Assembly (NCBI RefSeq): GCF_030378205.1
Contig: NZ_CP127385.1
Span: 558,001-622,000, forward strand
DNA from: Bradyrhizobium sp. NP1
Lineage (GTDB): Bacteria > Pseudomonadota > Alphaproteobacteria > Rhizobiales > Xanthobacteraceae
DNA: 64,000 bases
Reading direction: 5' to 3'
Of this stretch, positions 59,501-64,000 are shown in pieces. Under the pieces are notes generated by a model, which saw only the letters and a list, made by a program, of their open reading frames with translations, was not told the DNA's origin and did not search any database. Each line of letters begins with the position of its first letter. Position 1 is the stretch's first letter. The position numbers and the translations under genes are program-made.

Positions 59501-61570
59501 GTGCTTCAAGCTGCGATAACATATCTGGAAGGACTGAACCCGGAGCAGCGACGCGCCGTCGAGCATGGCGTGCGGCAAAACGAGACGGTCGGACCGCCCC
59601 TCCTGATTATCGCCGGTGCTGGATCCGGCAAAACCAACACGCTGGCCCATCGGGTTGCGCACCTGATCGTCAACGGTGCCGATCCTCGCCGCGTCTTGCT
59701 GATGACTTTCTCTCGCCGCGCCGCTGCAGAAATGGCCCGCCGGGTCGAGCGGATTGCGCGCAAGGTCCTGGGCGACAATTCGTCTGTCCTGACCGATGCC
59801 CTCGTTTGGGCGGGCACGTTTCACGGCATTGGTGCTCGCCTATTGCGGGAATACTCGGAACGGATCGGCCTAGATACCGCCTTCACCATACACGATCGCG
59901 AGGATTCTGCTGATCTGATGAACCTGGTTCGACATGAGCAGGGATTTTCGAAGACCGAACGTCGCTTTCCGGCCAAGGGCACATGCCTTGCGATCTATTC
60001 CCGATGCGTGAATGCGGAAAAGCCGCTTGAGCAGGTGCTGGGCCAGTCCTTCCCCTGGTGCGCCAGCTGGGCAGCTGAACTGAAGCAGCTTTTTGCAGCC
60101 TACGTCGCGGCGAAGCAGGCTCAGCAGGTGCTCGACTACGATGATCTGCTTTTGTATTGGGCCCAGTTGATGTCTGAAGCTGCGTTTGCGCAGGAAATTG
60201 GCAGCCGCTTTGATCATGTCCTGGTCGATGAGTATCAGGACACCAATCGCGTTCAATCAACGATTCTGCTGGCGCTAAAGAATGATGGCGAAGGTCTGAC
60301 GGTCGTCGGCGACGATGCGCAGTCGATCTACTCATTCCGTGCCGCGACCGTGCGCAACATTCTCGACTTCCCCGATCAGTTCTCGCCGCGCGCCGAAATC
60401 ATCACACTGGACCGAAACTACCGCTCGACCCAGCCGATCCTGGCTGCGGCCAATGGCGTGATCGGGCTCGCAAAAGAACGCTTTACAAAAAACCTCTGGA
60501 CCGATCGTGTGTCATCACAAAAGCCGCAGCTTGTTGCGCTGCGCGACGAGGCGGACCAGGCCCGTTACGTGGTCGAGCAGGTTTTGGCCAATCGAGAACA
60601 GGGCTGTCTGTTAAAGCAGCAGGCTGTGTTGTTCCGCACGTCCTCGCACAGTGGCTCGCTCGAAATCGAGCTGACCCGCCGCAACATTCCTTTCGTGAAA
60701 TTCGGCGGGCTGAAGTTCCTGGAGGGCGCCCACGTCAAGGATGTTCTGGCCATCCTGCGCTTGGTCGAGAATCCGCGGGACCGCATCGCGGGCTTTCGGA
60801 CCCTCCATCTGCTTCCGGGCGTGGGGCCTTCCTCGGCGCAGCGCGTTCTCGACAGGATGGCCGATTCCCCTGATCCGTTGGCGGTGCTGATTGATATGCC
60901 GCCGCCGGCGCGCGCCGGCGATGACTGGCTCACCTTTGTCGAGGCGGTTGCGAATCTTCGCGTCTCGCGATGGCCGAGTGATCTCGAACTCGCCCGCGCG
61001 TGGTATCAGCCGCATCTAGAGCGCATTCATGAAGATGCAGAAGTTCGACACGCCGATCTGATCCAGCTCGAGCAGATTGCAAGCGGCTATCCTTCGCGTG
61101 AACGTTTCTTGACCGAACTGACACTCGATCCGCCGGACACGACCAGCGATCAGGCCGGCGTTCCGTTGCTCGACGAAGACTTTTTGATCCTGTCCACGAT
61201 CCATTCGGCGAAAGGCCAGGAATGGAAATCCGTCTATGTTCTTAACGTCGTCGACGGCTGCATCCCGTCCGATCTTGGCGCCGGCACCACTGAGGAACTG
61301 GAGGAAGAGCGACGTCTGCTCTACGTTGCGATGACTCGCGCCAAGGACGATCTGCATCTCCTGGTCCCGCAGCGCTTTTTTGTTCGTGGCCAGAATGCGC
61401 AAGGCGATCGTCACCTCTATGCTTCGCGAACGCGGTTCATTCCTGAGGTGCTATTGCCGCTGTTCGAGAGGTGCAGCTGGCCGAAGCCGGCTGGAGCTAT
61501 GAGCGTAACCGGAGGTCGGGTTGCCCCTCGCATCGATATCGCTGCGCGTATGCGAGAGAGGTGGCGTTAG
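59501..61570 (+). CDS. UvrD/Rep-family ATP-dependent helicase, 689 aa
   Basis: A GTG at 59501 starts the frame. LNPEQRRAVEHG is the Q motif, IAGAGSGKTNTL the Walker A motif (about residues 37-48) and VDEYQDTNRVQ the Walker B motif. TVVGDDAQSIYSFRAA, LDRNYRSTQPIL, STIHSAKGQEWKSV and LLYVAMTRAKDDL are the later family motifs. It unwinds DNA in the 3'-5' direction in repair or recombination. It is somewhat shorter than chromosomal UvrD and may be an accessory homologue. Confidence 0.92.
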   Translation: MLQAAITYLEGLNPEQRRAVEHGVRQNETVGPPLLIIAGAGSGKTNTLAHRVAHLIVNGADPRRVLLMTFSRRAAAEMARRVERIARKVLGDNSSVLTDALVWAGTFHGIGARLLREYSERIGLDTAFTIHDREDSADLMNLVRHEQGFSKTERRFPAKGTCLAIYSRCVNAEKPLEQVLGQSFPWCASWAAELKQLFAAYVAAKQAQQVLDYDDLLLYWAQLMSEAAFAQEIGSRFDHVLVDEYQDTNRVQSTILLALKNDGEGLTVVGDDAQSIYSFRAATVRNILDFPDQFSPRAEIITLDRNYRSTQPILAAANGVIGLAKERFTKNLWTDRVSSQKPQLVALRDEADQARYVVEQVLANREQGCLLKQQAVLFRTSSHSGSLEIELTRRNIPFVKFGGLKFLEGAHVKDVLAILRLVENPRDRIAGFRTLHLLPGVGPSSAQRVLDRMADSPDPLAVLIDMPPPARAGDDWLTFVEAVANLRVSRWPSDLELARAWYQPHLERIHEDAEVRHADLIQLEQIASGYPSRERFLTELTLDPPDTTSDQAGVPLLDEDFLILSTIHSAKGQEWKSVYVLNVVDGCIPSDLGAGTTEELEEERRLLYVAMTRAKDDLHLLVPQRFFVRGQNAQGDRHLYASRTRFIPEVLLPLFERCSWPKPAGAMSVTGGRVAPRIDIAARMRERWR

Positions 61571-61892
61571 CGGTTATCACCGGCTCGGGTGGGCCGAAGG
61601 CCTACTTCTTCCATAATCTCTGATCAGCGAATGATGGTTGCCGCGTAACCGCGCTAACTAAGATGGGATCCTGTCGGCTCCCGTTTGAAGGCGTTAGCGG
61701 TGGCTCGCCGTCGGCGCGCTCAGGGGCGCATGATCAGAAGTGCTGCCGGGTTCAAACCGGAGCGTTAAACCAGCAGCCGAGGCCGTCGTACTTGCGGCGC
61801 TAGTTCCTGCCTGGGAACTCTCAAAAGAGTGCCCTTGTCCTATTGCTGCCGTAAGCCGCTGACATGGTGCGCGCAAAGCAAGGTCAAGAGAG
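61571..61892. other. Intergenic region, no gene seen
   Basis: About 320 bp without a supported gene. GGGAACTCTCAAAAGAGTGCCC near 61815-61836 has the look of a short hairpin. The segment ends with GGTCAAGAGAG before the next ATG. Confidence 0.3.
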
Positions 61893-62108
61893 ATGCCATA
61901 CACAATTTTTTTCAGCACGATGAACACGCAACCCGTTTCGGCCGCCGATGCCAAGACGGCTGTTGAGGCGCTCGCGATCATCGGCGCCCTCCAAAGGAGG
62001 AGCGAGGAGATCAAGTTCATAACCTCACCTCATGAAGGCGAGATCGGTGTCGAGATGCTTCGGGTTTTGGCAAAGGAGGAAGAAGAGGAGCTGCCCGCGA
62101 GCGCTTGA
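61893..62108 (+). CDS. Small conserved-looking protein, 71 aa
   Basis: The protein reads TMNTQPVSAADAKTAVEALA, then RSEEIKFITSPHEGEIGVEM, and has an acidic end (LAKEEEEELPASA). It has no known domain. Similar short proteins occur in Bradyrhizobium to my recollection. A purine-rich GAGAG lies before the ATG. Function unknown. Confidence 0.55.
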   Translation: MPYTIFFSTMNTQPVSAADAKTAVEALAIIGALQRRSEEIKFITSPHEGEIGVEMLRVLAKEEEEELPASA

Positions 62109-62535
62109 TTCGTAGTTTCTAGGAGGCACAGGGATGGCAGAAGTGCCCAACTCTGTGCGATCCGAAGGCCTCCGGAGGACTACAGCTTCGGGGGGCCACA
62201 TAGCGAACGGCTCGCGCTGTAACGCGATGAGGCTGTCGAGCGGGCGATCAGACTGCTCGAATTTCTAATGTAAGGTTTGGAGGCGTGCGCCGAGCTTTGC
62301 TGGGTTGCAATAGCTATCAATCCCGCTCCACCAGCTGGGCTGGGGGCCATTGGTAGCCGCGGGGCGCGAGCCAGAGGCCAACAAGATCACTTGGGTGCAG
62401 GGGTAGCGCGCGGTATGCGCAAGGCCCTGTCTTTGACGAACTCAACCGGAAACTGCAGCTACCCTGACCTATCAGCCCCAGCAACATCGATATTCCGCCG
62501 CTGTCTCAGCAAATGGGGTTGGCACTGTTGAAGCG
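62109..62535. other. Intergenic region, no gene seen
   Basis: A frame at 62277-62531 is open but lacks convincing features. Nothing else is recognised in these 427 bp. Confidence 0.3.
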
Positions 62536-62733
62536 ATGCATACGGTCATGCGAACACTCGAAAGACTTGGGATTTTGTTGGCGTGTGTCTACGTCGCCTG
62601 GCTGGTCTTTATCGACCCGAGCTACTTGGCGTTCAATGATGACGAGCCGCTCCTGATGGCTACGCTCGCTGTCAGCATCGCAGCCACCTTATCTGGCGCG
62701 GCCTGCGCGGCCTACTCGGCTTGGACCAAATAA
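62536..62733 (+). CDS. Small membrane protein, 65 aa
   Basis: Two hydrophobic segments (LGILLACVYVAWLVF and ATLAVSIAATLSGAACAAYS) make this a likely two-helix membrane protein. Function unknown; no family is recognised. The product is plausible in composition, but the ribosome-binding site is weak. Confidence 0.45.
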   Translation: MHTVMRTLERLGILLACVYVAWLVFIDPSYLAFNDDEPLLMATLAVSIAATLSGAACAAYSAWTK

Positions 62734-62859
62734 CCTGAAGGCGGGCGGCACTGATCAGCCTACGCCTGCGACAATTGTTTTCTCCCAGACTTGCCCCGTC
62801 GCAAATGGCGGGCTCTCTGGGCGGCGGGCCCGGCTAAATCACACTCGCCGCGCAAAACC

Positions 62860-63170
62860 CGATCGCCACGGCGGCGCGATCAAGGCGATCGGGGTGACGA
62901 TCGACCTCGTCAGTGGAATAACAACCTCGATCTCGTCCGCGGTCGAGCAGTAGGACGCTGCAACTAAAAGCATTGCAACGGGCGTGCAGGCTGCCGCCCA
63001 AAGTATTCTCAACGTCTCCGAAAATGTCGAGCGTGTAGCCAAGACTGCGCGGGAGACTGGAACGACGTCAGGCTTGATGCTCAAATCAACCCAGGAACTT
63101 CCAGATATGAGCTCTCACCTCAAGAACGGCTGCCGTATGTGGTGCCAACAGTATCCGCCAGAAACGGACT
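62860..63170 (+). pseudogene. Methyl-accepting chemotaxis receptor C-terminal remnant
   Basis: One frame gives AIKAIGVTIDLVSGITTSIS and then SAVEQ, a TAG stop at 62951-62953, and DAATKSIATGVQAAAQSILN plus VSENVERVAKTARETG. This matches the signalling helix of chemotaxis receptors (IAxxVxxAAxxxxxVxxxI), where the stop replaces a residue of the usual EEQGAAT stretch. The sensor and membrane parts are absent. Confidence 0.6.
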
Positions 63171-63224
63171 ACCGGTTTGGGACCTGCCGCCGACACTGAG
63201 GCATGACGGCCTTAACGTCGCCCG

Positions 63225-64000
63225 TCAAAACGTCTTTGTGACCTTGCTCAATTGGGGTGGACGATCCGGGTCAAACCCCCATTCTCGAGCGAGACGTTCA
63301 ATTGCGCGATAAGCTGGAACCAACATGGCGATCGCGTCAGTTGCGGGGTCGTCGTCCCCGAGCCACGGCAGCGTGCTGCGCGGACCGCCGCACAGATGCA
63401 CCGCAATCCCGCTCTCGCGCAACTCCGTCGCGAGTGCATCTACTGTGGCAGCAGTTTCATCCCTCAGGCGCATCATGATCACCGGTGTTCTCGATGACAA
63501 CGCCGCGCGAGGCCCGTGTTGCAGCTCGGCAGCGCTGAATCCAAGAGCGGGCAACCGCAGGATTTCGGCAAGCTTCAGTGCAATTTCGCGAGCCGACCCC
63601 AGGCCAAAACCTCGTGAAGCGACAAATACGGCGGATGCTCCGGCGAGATCGTCGGACATTTCGCGCCAGTCCAGCGAGAGCGCGCGGCGAACGCGCTCTG
63701 GTAGTCGGTCGAGCGCCGACCTGAGCGCTGCATCATCGGCCAATTCCGCAATGAGTTCAGCGGCTGCTGTCATCGAGCCGATCACCGTCTTGGTCGCGGC
63801 GACGGAATGTTCAGGGCCCGCTCCGATTGGCACCACGAACTCGGCGGCTTCCGCTACAGGAGAGGGCGTCGTATTGACAATCGCAACAGTGCGAGCACCC
63901 GCGGCTCGCGCAGACTCCGTTGCTGCGACCAGATCGGGGCTGCGCCCTGATTGCGAGATCACGAGGAACAGGGCATTTCGCAAACTCAGCGGCTTGCGAA
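63225..64000 (-). CDS. SIS-domain protein, GlmS-isomerase-like (partial, cut by window edge)
   Basis: The frame stays open to the window edge (PLSLRNALFLVISQSGRSPD). The visible part has the tandem SIS domains of phosphosugar isomerases: SQSGRSPDLVAATESARAAG with the phosphate-binding Ser residues and, later, FVASRGFGLGSAREIALKLA and SAAELQHGPRAAL. This matches the isomerase half of GlmS or a NagB-II type glucosamine-6-phosphate deaminase. The N-terminus lies to the right of the window, so the presence of a glutamine amidotransferase half cannot be judged. Confidence 0.85.
   Translation of the reverse strand, partial: RKPLSLRNALFLVISQSGRSPDLVAATESARAAGARTVAIVNTTPSPVAEAAEFVVPIGAGPEHSVAATKTVIGSMTAAAELIAELADDAALRSALDRLPERVRRALSLDWREMSDDLAGASAVFVASRGFGLGSAREIALKLAEILRLPALGFSAAELQHGPRAALSSRTPVIMMRLRDETAATVDALATELRESGIAVHLCGGPRSTLPWLGDDDPATDAIAMLVPAYRAIERLAREWGFDPDRPPQLSKVTKTF

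Noticed and set aside
1..64000. CRISPR arrays, transposase genes and classical insertion sequences
   Set aside because: Looked for and not seen: no regularly spaced short repeats and no transposase domain in any frame.

Overview
The window looks like a variable, mobile-element-rich stretch of a Bradyrhizobium- or Rhodopseudomonas-like alphaproteobacterial chromosome. The evidence is high GC, a GcrA-family regulator, a FixK-type box, NodT-type outer-membrane factors, Omp31-like and GH15 genes, and short repeat-derived sequence typical of that group. The assignment rests on protein character only; no rRNA or intact tRNA gene was found.

Layout. 1-4162 is a prophage or island remnant: an AlpA-like regulator, two hypothetical genes, a parS-like palindrome, an HTH protein, a ParB-domain DNA methyltransferase and a small terminase that ends abruptly without its large subunit. 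4.3-7.5 kb holds an OprB-type porin and a Tat-exported multicopper oxidase behind a CsoR-like palindrome. 8.1-11.2 kb is a sulfite-oxidation module: SorA, SorB, an ECF sigma factor and its NrsF-type membrane anti-sigma factor. 12.4-19.0 kb is a metal-efflux locus: a two-component system divergent from a CusB/CzcB adaptor and a CusA/CzcA pump. 19.1-20.3 kb is decayed (cytochrome b561, a VIT1-like transporter and an Omp31-like barrel, all broken), with a clean FixK box in front.

20.4-29.3 kb holds small conserved genes (acidic protein, GcrA-like, dodecin), a glycosyltransferase, a ParA ATPase with an uncharacterised partner, a frameshifted GAF histidine kinase, a di-haem peroxidase and a catalase-like peroxidase. 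30.3-36.5 kb is a complete drug-type RND operon (permease, adaptor, outer-membrane factor). A 934-bp near-exact copy of the 5' part of the outer-membrane factor recurs at 38.7-39.6 kb, dead through an early stop and truncation, so that a porin gene lies between two long direct repeats. 39.7-45.2 kb carries small redox and secreted proteins, a GH15 glucoamylase-like enzyme, and remnants of a GlxA regulator and a DUF899 protein.

45.8-58.0 kb is a compact integrative element: a P4-type integrase, AlpA-like regulators, a primase-helicase, a DUF5681 protein, two paralogous unknown genes, a tail-collar protein and a small membrane protein, with repeated TTGTGGGTA-type sites at both ends. It lacks capsid and packaging-motor genes and resembles a phage satellite. 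Between the integrase and the regulators it carries a tight three-gene opposite-strand operon of unknown proteins, one resembling Abi-alpha/DUF4393 proteins. This is my best candidate for a poorly described system, probably anti-phage. To the right lie a LigD-type DNA ligase, a UvrD-family helicase, small proteins, a chemotaxis-receptor remnant and a SIS-domain enzyme running off the edge.
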